A DNA stretch of 64,000 nt from JACKAQ01 sp020634975 [NCBI: Calditrichia bacterium] (GTDB lineage: Bacteria > Calditrichota > Calditrichia > RBG-13-44-9), in the NCBI GenBank assembly GCA_020634975.1, contig JACKAQ010000001.1, forward strand, positions 1,054,001 through 1,118,000, in the 5' to 3' direction. Both the position numbers and the translations under genes were made by a program. The notes beneath the pieces are model-generated. The model had not been told where the DNA came from, ran no database searches, and saw only the letters and a program-made list of their open reading frames with translations. Below are positions 23,432 through 31,556 of this stretch, one piece after another; positions within the stretch are counted from its first letter, which is position 1, and each line of letters opens with the position of its first letter.

Positions 23432-26400
23432 TTAGTGCAAAATATTATTGCTTTTTAACGCGCGAACGGTCGGGCGATACAAAAACGGGTGTAGCTGAAA
23501 ATCATCGCCGTGTGCGGGAATAAGAATCCCTTTTCGCCGCAGCACGTTGAACACTGCGTCGCTGCTTTCCAATGAGCGATGAAAAACGCTGGCATGTTCG
23601 GCAATGCTCAGCGTTTCGTGCTGCAACAATGCGCCGAGCGTGAACAACTCGATGCCGGAAAGCTGGTAAATAAATGAATAATCAAACTCCACCGATGCAG
23701 AAAGCACCAGTTTGTTATCTTCTATTTTGTTGATCGCCCGCAGCCAATACAACATCGCCACAGAAATATTGCCCTGGGAAACCTCTTGCAATTGCTCAAA
23801 AAAGCGATCTTTCAAAAACTGGTGTCGGGCATCGTCGGAGTCCAGTTTGCGAAACTGGCGATTATTTTTTATCGATTCCGGTGCATCGAATGCCAATTCG
23901 TAACCGGTAATCCGGTGGCGTTTCAAAATTATGCTTTCCATATCTTCACGTTTCAATCCGTCCAGAAGCAGCACACGTTGGAATTGTTGGGAAATATTGA
24001 TCACTTTATCGAGATATTCCCAACAATACAGCGTGCTGCTCAACACCCAAAACACATGCTCCTGCGTGTGCGCCACCAGTTGCAAAAACCGGCGGATCAG
24101 GTCAAACCCATCCACGGTTTTCAGGAACATGTTTTGGATATTTTCAACAATGCAGACCTGTTTCTGGTCCAGTTTTATCAGCGATGCTTCGAAAGTGGAA
24201 AGCGTTTCGCCGGGCACATCCGGAAATAGCTTGTGGAGAAGCGGCATAAACGCGGCTTCGGTGTACACGGTTTCTTCGAGCACAATTTTTTTGATCGGAT
24301 ACAATTTGTAAATTTCTTTTTCTGCAAAATTAAGCAGGGTTGTGCGCCCACCGCCTTTTTCTCCGATGATCACGGTGGACATAAACCGTTCGCTATCCCA
24401 ATCTTTCAAATCGGATTTCAGGATATCCATCTCCTTTTCGCGACCGGCAAACAGTCGCTCATCGTTCAGCGGTTTGTTTTCGAACAAACGTTGATAGATA
24501 AACGGCAATGCAGCAATACGCTGGCGAGTTTCGGTGAGGAAGCGAAATAATTGCTCTTTCGTTGCGGTGGAAGTGGTCACAAGCCCGGTAAATTTCCCGA
24601 TCCGCAAATATTGCTCATAAATACCTTTGGCAAAACTCCGGATACGCTGCCAAGCTCGCGGCAGTGCGTATTTAATGAATTCCCATGCTTTACGGCGGCT
24701 TTCGCGAAATTTTTCTTCCGCTTTGGCGCGCATCAACTGAATTTTCAGTTCGAGTAATTTTTCATCATCCAACAATTCCTGAACACTGCTGATAAACTGG
24801 TGTGAAATTTCGAACAGTTCGCGGGAAGTTTCCGTTTCCAGCCGAACTGTTTCGTTTTGATATCCTTGCAGCCGTTCGCGCGCCCGTTTTAATCCGTCGT
24901 TGAAATGCTGTATCGCCAGCGCCGATTCTTCTTGCTCCTGCAGAGAATCCAGCGCCGCCTTTAAATTGAACTCGACCACCTGGTCCAGCTCGGTTACACC
25001 ATTCACTATTTTTGTGAATCGCTGCTGAATATTTTTGTCGCATTTGTTGCATTTTGTTTGCAACAAACTAAGCAGGCTGTGCTCAAACAATTCCTGCAGC
25101 GGAATATCGTCCACTTCGGATTTCGGTGGAATATTTTCCGTATCGCGACGGGTGAAAATCGATTGGTGTTTGGGCAAATCTGTCGTGGTTTGCTGCGCTT
25201 CATAAATATAACGGCTGATCACCTGATTAAACTGTGCCTTCACAAATGCATCGGTGGTTTCCGGCAGAACGGTTTTGCGCAGTTCGCGCAAAAGGTCATA
25301 ATGCTCGGTATTCATTTGTTTACGCAATTGAACAATACTGCCGGGTTCCATTTCGGCAAAACGGTTTATCGATTTTTCAAAAATAGCATCCGCATTTTTC
25401 AGCGGCGGGAAAACCTGTTTCTGCACTTTTTCACTCAAACTGGCGATGGTCAGCAAATACGCGCGGCCAACATCCATTTGAATAACTTTCAGCGCGGTAT
25501 CGCCAATCCAGTCCTCTTTTTCGGCGACGAAGTGGCGTTCCCACACCGGACGATGGGCATTGTAATGAATCTCCAGCGAATGCCGGCGTTTTTGCTGCCG
25601 CCGTACACCATAGTGATAGTGCGGATGTGCGAAACTCCCCGCAAACGCCAGCAATTTTGTAAATGTTGAACAAACTTGTTCGCAATGTTTATCCAGCACA
25701 GGTTTGCGAAGCTCAACAAATTTTTCCAGTTCCGTCGGCAACGTTGCCAGCGATTCCTGATATGGTTGAACCGCAGCTAACGATTTTTCCAGAATTTCCG
25801 CCGGATGCTGCTGCCAATCGGTTTGCGCGTTATCCAGCAACAAAAACAGCCGGGTAGTTTCCTGCATTACCCGGTGGGCGGCGGCAAGCTGCTGTGCCGC
25901 AAATCGCAGAAAATGTTCCCATTCATCCATCAAAAATTGTTCGGTAGTTTGCTGCAGATAATATGTTGCAAAATCGTGCAGTTGAACGCGACGAATCGCT
26001 GTCTTTTTGCGGAACACATTCCGGAAACGGCGAGCATTTTTCCAGACCAGCACGGTTGTGGCATCACCCGTTTCCAATTGGGTGTCCGTTGGCTCAATCG
26101 GCAAATCCACCTGCGGCGGATAATTGGTCAGCCATTCTTCGAATCGTTTATCCCAATTTTCCAGCATTTGCGCTACCGGCACATCGCCGGCATAATGCAG
26201 CTCGCTTAAATGAAGTTGGATGTGGCGAAAATAGTCCTGCCAAAGTCGCCAAACCGGGCGTAAATCTTCCGGATTTTTCAACTCCCGAATTGAATTCAGC
26301 ACAACATTCAGTTGCTGATTGAAGAAATCCAGTGTTTTCCGATGAGCTGCTGTCCAGCTTTGCAAACAGGCATCGTGATGTTTCTGCAAAATCTGCAGAT

Positions 26401-26533
26401 ACGCCTGCGTCATTTCACCGGAAAGCGATTGATGGGTTGTAGCTGGCATCGATTTAGGTTCGATCAAGCGGTAACTTCCTGTTTTATGTTTATTTGTATC
26501 ACTTAAATCTAAAGGAAAATGCCCGGAATTCAA
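23432..26533 (-). CDS. Large AAA/STAND-like ATPase with coiled-coil N-terminus and C-terminal winged helix
   Basis: The 1033-aa protein is soluble. Residues about 30-640 are helical and coiled-coil rich without recognisable motifs. An ORC/AAA-like P-loop domain starts near 700: LFAGREKEMDIL, then Walker A GEKGGGRTT near 722-730 and a Walker B-like VCIVEN near 793-798. A sensor-like WVLSSTLYCWEYL follows. The last 100 residues (YQLSGIELFTLGALLQHETLSIAE and VLRRKGILIPA) look like a winged helix. This layout resembles signal-transducing or transporter-regulating ATPases. It is directly upstream of the MscS gene. No exact family is recognised. The first ATG (26533) is uncertain; MPATTHQ at residue 29 is an alternative. 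Confidence 0.75.
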   Translation of the reverse strand: MNSGHFPLDLSDTNKHKTGSYRLIEPKSMPATTHQSLSGEMTQAYLQILQKHHDACLQSWTAAHRKTLDFFNQQLNVVLNSIRELKNPEDLRPVWRLWQDYFRHIQLHLSELHYAGDVPVAQMLENWDKRFEEWLTNYPPQVDLPIEPTDTQLETGDATTVLVWKNARRFRNVFRKKTAIRRVQLHDFATYYLQQTTEQFLMDEWEHFLRFAAQQLAAAHRVMQETTRLFLLLDNAQTDWQQHPAEILEKSLAAVQPYQESLATLPTELEKFVELRKPVLDKHCEQVCSTFTKLLAFAGSFAHPHYHYGVRRQQKRRHSLEIHYNAHRPVWERHFVAEKEDWIGDTALKVIQMDVGRAYLLTIASLSEKVQKQVFPPLKNADAIFEKSINRFAEMEPGSIVQLRKQMNTEHYDLLRELRKTVLPETTDAFVKAQFNQVISRYIYEAQQTTTDLPKHQSIFTRRDTENIPPKSEVDDIPLQELFEHSLLSLLQTKCNKCDKNIQQRFTKIVNGVTELDQVVEFNLKAALDSLQEQEESALAIQHFNDGLKRARERLQGYQNETVRLETETSRELFEISHQFISSVQELLDDEKLLELKIQLMRAKAEEKFRESRRKAWEFIKYALPRAWQRIRSFAKGIYEQYLRIGKFTGLVTTSTATKEQLFRFLTETRQRIAALPFIYQRLFENKPLNDERLFAGREKEMDILKSDLKDWDSERFMSTVIIGEKGGGRTTLLNFAEKEIYKLYPIKKIVLEETVYTEAAFMPLLHKLFPDVPGETLSTFEASLIKLDQKQVCIVENIQNMFLKTVDGFDLIRRFLQLVAHTQEHVFWVLSSTLYCWEYLDKVINISQQFQRVLLLDGLKREDMESIILKRHRITGYELAFDAPESIKNNRQFRKLDSDDARHQFLKDRFFEQLQEVSQGNISVAMLYWLRAINKIEDNKLVLSASVEFDYSFIYQLSGIELFTLGALLQHETLSIAEHASVFHRSLESSDAVFNVLRRKGILIPAHGDDFQLHPFLYRPTVRALKSNNILH

Positions 26534-26720
26534 AATTTTTTATGGTGATGATCCATCCTTATACCACAGCATGCACATTTTACGATGGATTTATTTTTTC
26601 ACTTTTATAATTTTCTACAAAAAAAATGCGACAGGGCGGCAACTTATTTTCAAACGCTCCCGTAGTATATTTCAGGCGGAGGTAAAACCTGAATCTTTCA
26701 GAAATGAAAGGGGATTTACC

Positions 26721-27161
26721 ATGAAAATCTTTTCGAAAATAACCTGGATAATGTTGTTAAGTGTATGTGTATTTGGTTTCGCAACTGCAAATGCCCAAAC
26801 CAAAGCCACAGTAAATTGGGATTTGTTTAGCGAAAATCTAGTGCATGCGCTGAAATCGGATAACGCCGGATTGCGCCACTCGGCAATGCAATTGGTAATT
26901 CGCCACGGCGAAAATCTGGATGTTCGCGATGCGTTGTTTGATGTGGTTCACGTTTTTCGCAGCAACAAAGACCGTAATGTGCGATTGCTGGCACTCGCTG
27001 CAATTTCCAAAATGAACAGCAACTGGGCAATGTATTTCCTGAAACGCAGCACCAAATTTGAGAAAGATCCGGTAGTTCAACGGCATGTATTGGCTTATGT
27101 TGCCCAATATGAGATGGATAAAAACCAGGTTGAGTCTGTGGCGTTGGCACAAAATTTCTGA
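26721..27161 (+). CDS. Secreted HEAT-repeat-like protein
   Basis: The 146-aa protein has a clear signal peptide (MKIFSKITWIMLLSVCVFGF, cleavage after TANA). The mature part reads as two or three short helical repeats (ALKSDNAGLRHSAMQLVIRH, FRSNKDRNVRLLALAAISKM, STKFEKDPVVQRHVLAYVAQ), typical of HEAT/PBS lyase repeats. It is probably periplasmic and binds a protein partner. ATG 26721 was chosen because GAAAGGGGA precedes it and the signal peptide starts there. The divergent neighbour is the ATPase gene. Function unknown. Confidence 0.8.
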   Translation: MKIFSKITWIMLLSVCVFGFATANAQTKATVNWDLFSENLVHALKSDNAGLRHSAMQLVIRHGENLDVRDALFDVVHVFRSNKDRNVRLLALAAISKMNSNWAMYFLKRSTKFEKDPVVQRHVLAYVAQYEMDKNQVESVALAQNF

Positions 27162-27186
27162 GCATCTGACGTTTCAACCATTCATA

Positions 27187-27222
27187 AAATCCCCGTGTGG
27201 CAATCATACGGGGATTTTTTTT
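27187..27222 (+). terminator. Terminator of the HEAT-repeat gene
   Basis: AAATCCCCGT (27187-27196) pairs perfectly with ACGGGGATTT (27208-27217), followed by TTTTT. Confidence 0.94.
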
Positions 27223-27297
27223 GGTTTGAAAGATTCCGCTTTCGCGCTAACTTTTTGTTGTGAAAACAAATAAAATGCTCTGGAGAAAACGCCAAAA

Positions 27298-27843
27298 ATG
27301 AAATGCCCCCGCTGTGGATTAATTGTAACCGATGAAGTGCCAGCTTGCGAAGGATGTCATTTTACGATTGCCGATCTCGACAAATTGCTGCCAAAACCAC
27401 CGCAACAAAACGGCAGCGTAAACGATTTTGCCGGACTTTTTTCGCAGGATGAACAGCAATTATTGACCGAACAATTGATAGAATTTTCCCAAAAATATGC
27501 CGGAGAATTGGTCATTATCACAATACAAAACGCCGATCCGGTGAAGGCGTCCGAATATGTTTTTTGGCTGTTCAACCGCTGGCAAATTGGCGACGACCGG
27601 CACAAAGGCATCGCAATTTTGCTCGCGGAGGAAAATCGCAGGGTGGAAAGCGAAGTCGGCTACGGCTGGGAACCGATTATTTCCGATCCGGAATCCGGTG
27701 AAATTCTGGATACGGTAGTGGTTCCGCAGCTCAAAAACGGCGATTATTTTTCGGCGATGCAAACCGCCATTCGCGAAATCGACAAATTGATGCAATCGAA
27801 TTTGGATAGCATTTCACCCGAAACGGATTCCCCGAAAGCCTGA
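27298..27843 (+). CDS. TPM-domain protein with N-terminal zinc ribbon
   Basis: The 181-aa protein starts with a zinc ribbon (CPRCG at 3-7 and CEGCH at 17-21), then a TPM (YgcG/TLP18.3/Psb32) domain: NDFAGLFSQDEQQLLTEQLI, VIITIQNADPVKASEYVFWL, IAILLAEENRRVESEVGYGWEP. TPM domains in plants are acid phosphatases for photosystem II repair; bacterial roles are poorly known. No signal peptide or membrane helix is visible, so it may be cytosolic. A second TPM gene follows after only 2 bases, indicating an operon. It is a soluble partner to that membrane-bound protein by inference. Confidence 0.85.
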   Translation: MKCPRCGLIVTDEVPACEGCHFTIADLDKLLPKPPQQNGSVNDFAGLFSQDEQQLLTEQLIEFSQKYAGELVIITIQNADPVKASEYVFWLFNRWQIGDDRHKGIAILLAEENRRVESEVGYGWEPIISDPESGEILDTVVVPQLKNGDYFSAMQTAIREIDKLMQSNLDSISPETDSPKA

Positions 27844-27844
27844 T

Positions 27845-28975
27845 ATGTTGAAAAATCGATCGATTTCAGTCCACAACTTATTGTTTTATCTACAAATAGC
27901 AATTATTCTGTTTAACGGCTTGCTGTTTGCAGAAATACCGCAACAGGTGCCCAATCCGCGCGCCACGCTGGATAATTGGGTAACGGATTTAACCGGAACG
28001 CTATCCGCAGAGGAAATCAGCCAAATTAACGCCATAATTTCCACAATGGAATCGCAAACCAGCGTTGAAATGGCGGTGGTCATCATTCGACAAACGGACG
28101 GGCGATCGGTAAAAGAATTTGCCACGGATTTATTCAATTTGTGGGGCGTTGGCAAAGGCAGCAACGATAACGGCGTTTTGGTGCTGTTGTCCATGGGCGA
28201 CCGGCGAATTGAGGTAGAAACCGGTTACGGCGCAGAGGGCGTTTTGCCGGATGGCAGGGTCGGGCAAATTTTGGATGATGTTGTGATACCGCGTTTCCGC
28301 GATGGCGATTTTGGGCGCGGTTTGGTGGATGGCGTTCGGGAGATGTCACGAGTCCTCATGCGCGATCCCGACGATGTGCGTGGTTTTGCGGAATCATCTC
28401 GAACACGCGAATTTTCACTATTTCCGTGGCTGCTGATGCTGTCGATCGGGTTGGTGATCGTTTTTGTGATCCTCCGCAAACGCATCGAGCGCTGCCCGAG
28501 TTGCAAACAAAAAATGCGGCTGCTTTCGCCAGAACAGGAGAAACCGTATCTCTCGGCAGACCAACAGTTTGAGGAAGAAATCGGCAGCATCGATTATCGC
28601 GTTTGGCATTGCGACGACTGCCAGACAGTGACCGTAAAACGCAAATTTATGGGCGGATTTTCCAACTGCCCGAAATGCAAACACCGCACGCTGCGGCTGC
28701 GAACCTATGTATTGCAAGAGCCAAGTTATACCCGCGAAGGCACTCGGGAAATTGAACAGAAATGCGTTTTCCCGGGCTGCGGGCATCAGGAGCGCAAACA
28801 AAGCCGGATTCCGAAACGGGTGCGTCAGCCCAAACCCACCATTTGGGTCGGCGGACCGACATCCGGGCGCAGTGGTGGTTTTGGCAGTGGCGGATTTGGT
28901 GGTGGCGGTGGTTTCAGCGGCGGCAGTTTTGGCGGCGGAAGCTCCGGCGGCGGCGGCGCGGGACGCAGTTTTTAA
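27845..28975 (+). CDS. Membrane-anchored TPM-domain (YgcG-type) protein with zinc-ribbon motifs and Gly-rich tail
   Basis: The 376-aa protein has an N-terminal signal or anchor (LLFYLQIAIILFNGLLFA). The extracytoplasmic TPM domain (about 40-170) includes NWVTDLTGTLSAEEISQINA, VVIIRQTDGRSVKEFA and GVLVLLSMGDRRIEVETGYG. One TM helix near 191-210 follows, then a cytoplasmic part with several CxxC pairs (CPSC, CDDC, CPKC, and CVFPGC) suggesting two zinc ribbons. The tail ends in a Gly/Ser/Phe-rich stretch like other YgcG proteins. It is the second gene of the TPM operon. Role unknown; probably envelope maintenance. Confidence 0.85.
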   Translation: MLKNRSISVHNLLFYLQIAIILFNGLLFAEIPQQVPNPRATLDNWVTDLTGTLSAEEISQINAIISTMESQTSVEMAVVIIRQTDGRSVKEFATDLFNLWGVGKGSNDNGVLVLLSMGDRRIEVETGYGAEGVLPDGRVGQILDDVVIPRFRDGDFGRGLVDGVREMSRVLMRDPDDVRGFAESSRTREFSLFPWLLMLSIGLVIVFVILRKRIERCPSCKQKMRLLSPEQEKPYLSADQQFEEEIGSIDYRVWHCDDCQTVTVKRKFMGGFSNCPKCKHRTLRLRTYVLQEPSYTREGTREIEQKCVFPGCGHQERKQSRIPKRVRQPKPTIWVGGPTSGRSGGFGSGGFGGGGGFSGGSFGGGSSGGGGAGRSF

Positions 28976-28992
28976 TTATATATCGCGGTGAC

Positions 28993-29060
28993 GATTGCAC
29001 TATTCAACTGAATCGCAAGCGATGCAATCGTACAGATTCTTCACTTCGTTCAGAATGACC
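28993..29060. repeat. REP-like palindromic intergenic element
   Basis: The spacer between the convergent TPM and dut genes holds an inverted repeat GATTGCA/TGCAATC (28993-29029) and next to it CAGATTCTTCACTTCGTTCAG plus AATGACC (about 29034-29060), whose ends ATTCT and AGAAT pair. Sequences of this kind (ATTCTTC-N-CTTCGTTCAGAATGA) recur between genes in several FCB-group genomes. Only one copy lies in this window, so repeat status is unproven here. Confidence 0.4.
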
Positions 29061-29083
29061 ATCAAATTTTCGGTGTTAAAAAA

Positions 29084-29560
29084 TCAGGCGATGCCCGTGG
29101 AACCGAACCCGCCGCGGGTTTTCCCGGCGAAATCGGGCGAATCCATTTCTTCCCACTCCACTTCCGGCAACGCATTGCGTTCAAAAATGATCTGCGCGAT
29201 GCGCGTGCCGCGTTCGATCACAAACGGTACATCTTTCTGCGGATCGTTGGGATTGTAAAGTCGCACCAATGCAATTTTCAGCTCATCTTGCGGACCGCAA
29301 TAATCCTCATCGATAATGCCCACATCGTTGGCGAGGCAAATGCCGTTTTTCACTGCCAAACCGCTGCGGATATGCACTTTATAGAAAAATCCCGGTGGTG
29401 CGGCAATCACCAGTCCGGTGGCGATTACTTCCACTTTTCCGGGGAACAATTCTTTGCGTTCGGCGGCGTAAACATCCAGCCCTGCGGAACGCGCAGTTTG
29501 GCGTTCCGGCAACGGTATGTCTTTGTTTTTTCTGTAGATACGTATTTTCATTTTGATCAT
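29084..29560 (-). CDS. dut: dUTP diphosphatase (dUTPase)
   Basis: The 158-aa protein carries all five dUTPase motifs in order: ARSAGLDVYA (I), IRSGLAVKNG (II), NDVGIIDEDYCG (III), RGTRIAQIIF (IV) and TRGGFGSTG (V). It forms a trimer that hydrolyses dUTP to dUMP and pyrophosphate, keeping uracil out of DNA and feeding dTMP synthesis. Length matches bacterial trimeric enzymes. Its start overlaps the stop of the preceding LKR-like gene by 4 bases (ATGA), so they are translationally coupled. Confidence 0.95.
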   Translation of the reverse strand: MIKMKIRIYRKNKDIPLPERQTARSAGLDVYAAERKELFPGKVEVIATGLVIAAPPGFFYKVHIRSGLAVKNGICLANDVGIIDEDYCGPQDELKIALVRLYNPNDPQKDVPFVIERGTRIAQIIFERNALPEVEWEEMDSPDFAGKTRGGFGSTGIA

Positions 29561-30885
29561 TCTTTGGGTAATGATTGCTGCAAATGGTTGAAACTACGGG
29601 TTAATTTCCCGCGATGGACAATCATCGCTTTACGGAATTCGCGGGGCATGCGAATACGATCCCATTGGGTAAAAAAGTCTGCATCGGCAAGTTCCGGCAC
29701 AAAAGGCATCAGCGAGCCGCCAAAGTATTCCGATGATTCCCGGGGCAGTTCCGCTGGCAGTTTGTCCACAGCCATCACTACCGGACCACGCCCTTCGAAA
29801 CCATCTTGCACGGTTTCGGTTTCCGGGTCGAACACATAAACCGGATTGTCCGAACTGGTCGCTTTCACGGTCATTTCGATCGATCCGTCGATGTCGCAGG
29901 AAATATCGCCAATCACCTTCAACCGGACGTTTTCGCTCTGCTGATACAATTCTTTGAGATATTCTTTGGTGATCAGTTTCGGGCATTTCGGCGTCCAGTA
30001 AATGCCGTTGATAACCATGGTCAGGTATGGCACATAATTGTGGAAAGTCCCGAAATACCGCTCCGGATTGCTGAAATATTCCCGCAAATTAAATCGTTTT
30101 TCGCGTCCCTGATACGGTTTTGGTGCAAACATATGCTCTTCTTTGAACACCACTTTGTAAACCGTGTAACGGGAAAAATCGCCTTTTTCAAAAAATTCCG
30201 GCAGTTCTTCGGGCGTCAACGTTTGCGATGGCAGGAGTTCGTACATATCCTGTGCGCCTTTGGAAACCTGTCCGTAGCCGGTGAAACCGCACACAAACGG
30301 CACCATCGAATCCGGCAAGCCATCCCGTTTGATGCGCTCCCCGACTTCACCAACGGCGCGTTTGGCTTCATCCAGGCTTTCGTATCGGCAGGTCTGCTGC
30401 AGATTCGCGAACGGTGTATGCACGCCTTCAGTTTGCAGACGTTTACCCAAAGCCCACATCGAGTTGATGATCCCGGCGTATCCGGCAAAATTGCCGAAGA
30501 AAATCACCCGTTTATCCCGTTGGTCGGTTACCAGCTCATAATCCAGCAAGGTGCAGTTTTGATCGAGAATTTTTTTGAGCATGGGCATGTTATACGGCTG
30601 CCCTTTGATGGTGTGCGAGAAAAAACAGTAAGCCATTTTTTCTTCGAGGCTCTCAACCGGGATTTCCTTGATTCCGAAAACGATGTTGCAATTGGATAAA
30701 TCTTCGGAAATTTCCGCGCCTACTTTTTCGTATTCATCGTTGGAAAAAATGCGGGTATCGGATGGTTCAACCACAACGTGTAAACCATGAAGATTGATCA
30801 ATTTCATCACCTGATAGGGTGAAAGCGGTGCGCGTTTTTCCGTTAAGTATTTGTTTTCCCTGCGTATACCGATGCAGTTTCTCAT
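29557..30885 (-). CDS. Lysine-ketoglutarate reductase/alanine dehydrogenase-like protein
   Basis: The 442-aa protein resembles the N-terminal (LKR) domain of alpha-aminoadipic semialdehyde synthase: GIRRENKYLTEKRAPLSPYQ, VGAEISEDLSNCNIVFGIKE, FFSHTIKGQPYNMPMLKKIL, VIFFGNFAGYAGIINSMWA, and FTGYGQVSKGAQDMYELLP. LKR enzymes condense lysine with 2-oxoglutarate using NADPH, forming saccharopine. The partner SDH domain is not fused or nearby, so the direction and substrate are uncertain. Start 30885 was preferred over 30891 because AGGAG then has normal spacing. dut follows with an ATGA overlap. No hydrolytic or membrane feature is seen. Confidence 0.75.
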   Translation of the reverse strand: MRNCIGIRRENKYLTEKRAPLSPYQVMKLINLHGLHVVVEPSDTRIFSNDEYEKVGAEISEDLSNCNIVFGIKEIPVESLEEKMAYCFFSHTIKGQPYNMPMLKKILDQNCTLLDYELVTDQRDKRVIFFGNFAGYAGIINSMWALGKRLQTEGVHTPFANLQQTCRYESLDEAKRAVGEVGERIKRDGLPDSMVPFVCGFTGYGQVSKGAQDMYELLPSQTLTPEELPEFFEKGDFSRYTVYKVVFKEEHMFAPKPYQGREKRFNLREYFSNPERYFGTFHNYVPYLTMVINGIYWTPKCPKLITKEYLKELYQQSENVRLKVIGDISCDIDGSIEMTVKATSSDNPVYVFDPETETVQDGFEGRGPVVMAVDKLPAELPRESSEYFGGSLMPFVPELADADFFTQWDRIRMPREFRKAMIVHRGKLTRSFNHLQQSLPKE

Positions 30886-31128
30886 AGACATCTCCTGTTC
30901 GGCCGAGTGTTAGAATTTGAGTATTCCGTGATAAAAAGACAACGTCGCGATGCGCAAAACAGCAGGATTGCAAATTGCAGCCCTGTGTAAATACGAACCG
31001 AAATATACGTTTTTCACCAACGATTGTGAAATACAAAAACCGATTTTCAGAATGAAAAAACCGGCTTGTTTTTAGGATTGCGGAACTTTAACTTTCCCGG
31101 CTTGTAATAAAAACAGATCTTTGATAAC

Positions 31129-31493
31129 GGGGACGAAACGGCTTCGACGAATTGCGACGAAGGTTGGGGCTGCATGCCGGGATCCTCACTACCCCGAAAT
31201 TAGTGGGAAAAATCGGTTTAAATGCCGACTATGATTATGCAATGGCTGCTTAATTTTAATTAAGCGTTAAAGCCCGTTCACCACGACTCGCACCCATCCG
31301 GGAAGTGGATGAACGCCGACTCTGATGGGTCTTTCATTAATGCCGCCCGGGCGTTGATGATCGTATAATCCGGGCTAGCGTAACGAAGGCTCGCCGGACT
31401 GCCCGCGATGCGCAAAACTCAACCGTTCGGCTAAGCATGTAGACGCACTGGCAATCTCCTTTTCGGACCCGGGTTCGACTCCCGGCGTCTCCA
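31129..31493 (+). ncRNA. ssrA: Transfer-messenger RNA (tmRNA)
   Basis: GGGGACGAAACGGCTTCGAC at the 5' end pairs its GGGGAC with GTCTCC at the 3' end, forming the tRNA-like acceptor. A T-arm CGGGTTCGACTCCCG lies at about 31469-31485. The tag reading frame ends GCC GAC TAT GAT TAT GCA ATG GCT GCT TAA (31224-31253), giving a tag ending ADYDYAMAA; the exact resume codon is upstream of that. Pseudoknot-like GC-rich segments follow. The 3' CCA is not encoded (ACAA follows). tmRNA rescues stalled ribosomes with SmpB. A bidirectional terminator follows. Confidence 0.97.
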
Positions 31494-31498
31494 CAAAT

Positions 31499-31536
31499 AA
31501 AAAAGCCCCGCAGCTAACCACTACGGGGCTTTTTGT
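31499..31536. terminator. Bidirectional terminator between ssrA and asnB
   Basis: AAAAAGCCCCG at about 31500-31510 is complementary to CGGGGCTTTTT at about 31524-31534. It has A-rich left and T-rich right flanks, so it ends ssrA on + and asnB on the minus strand. Confidence 0.92.
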
Positions 31537-31556
31537 TTATTCAGGAGTCGAATATT

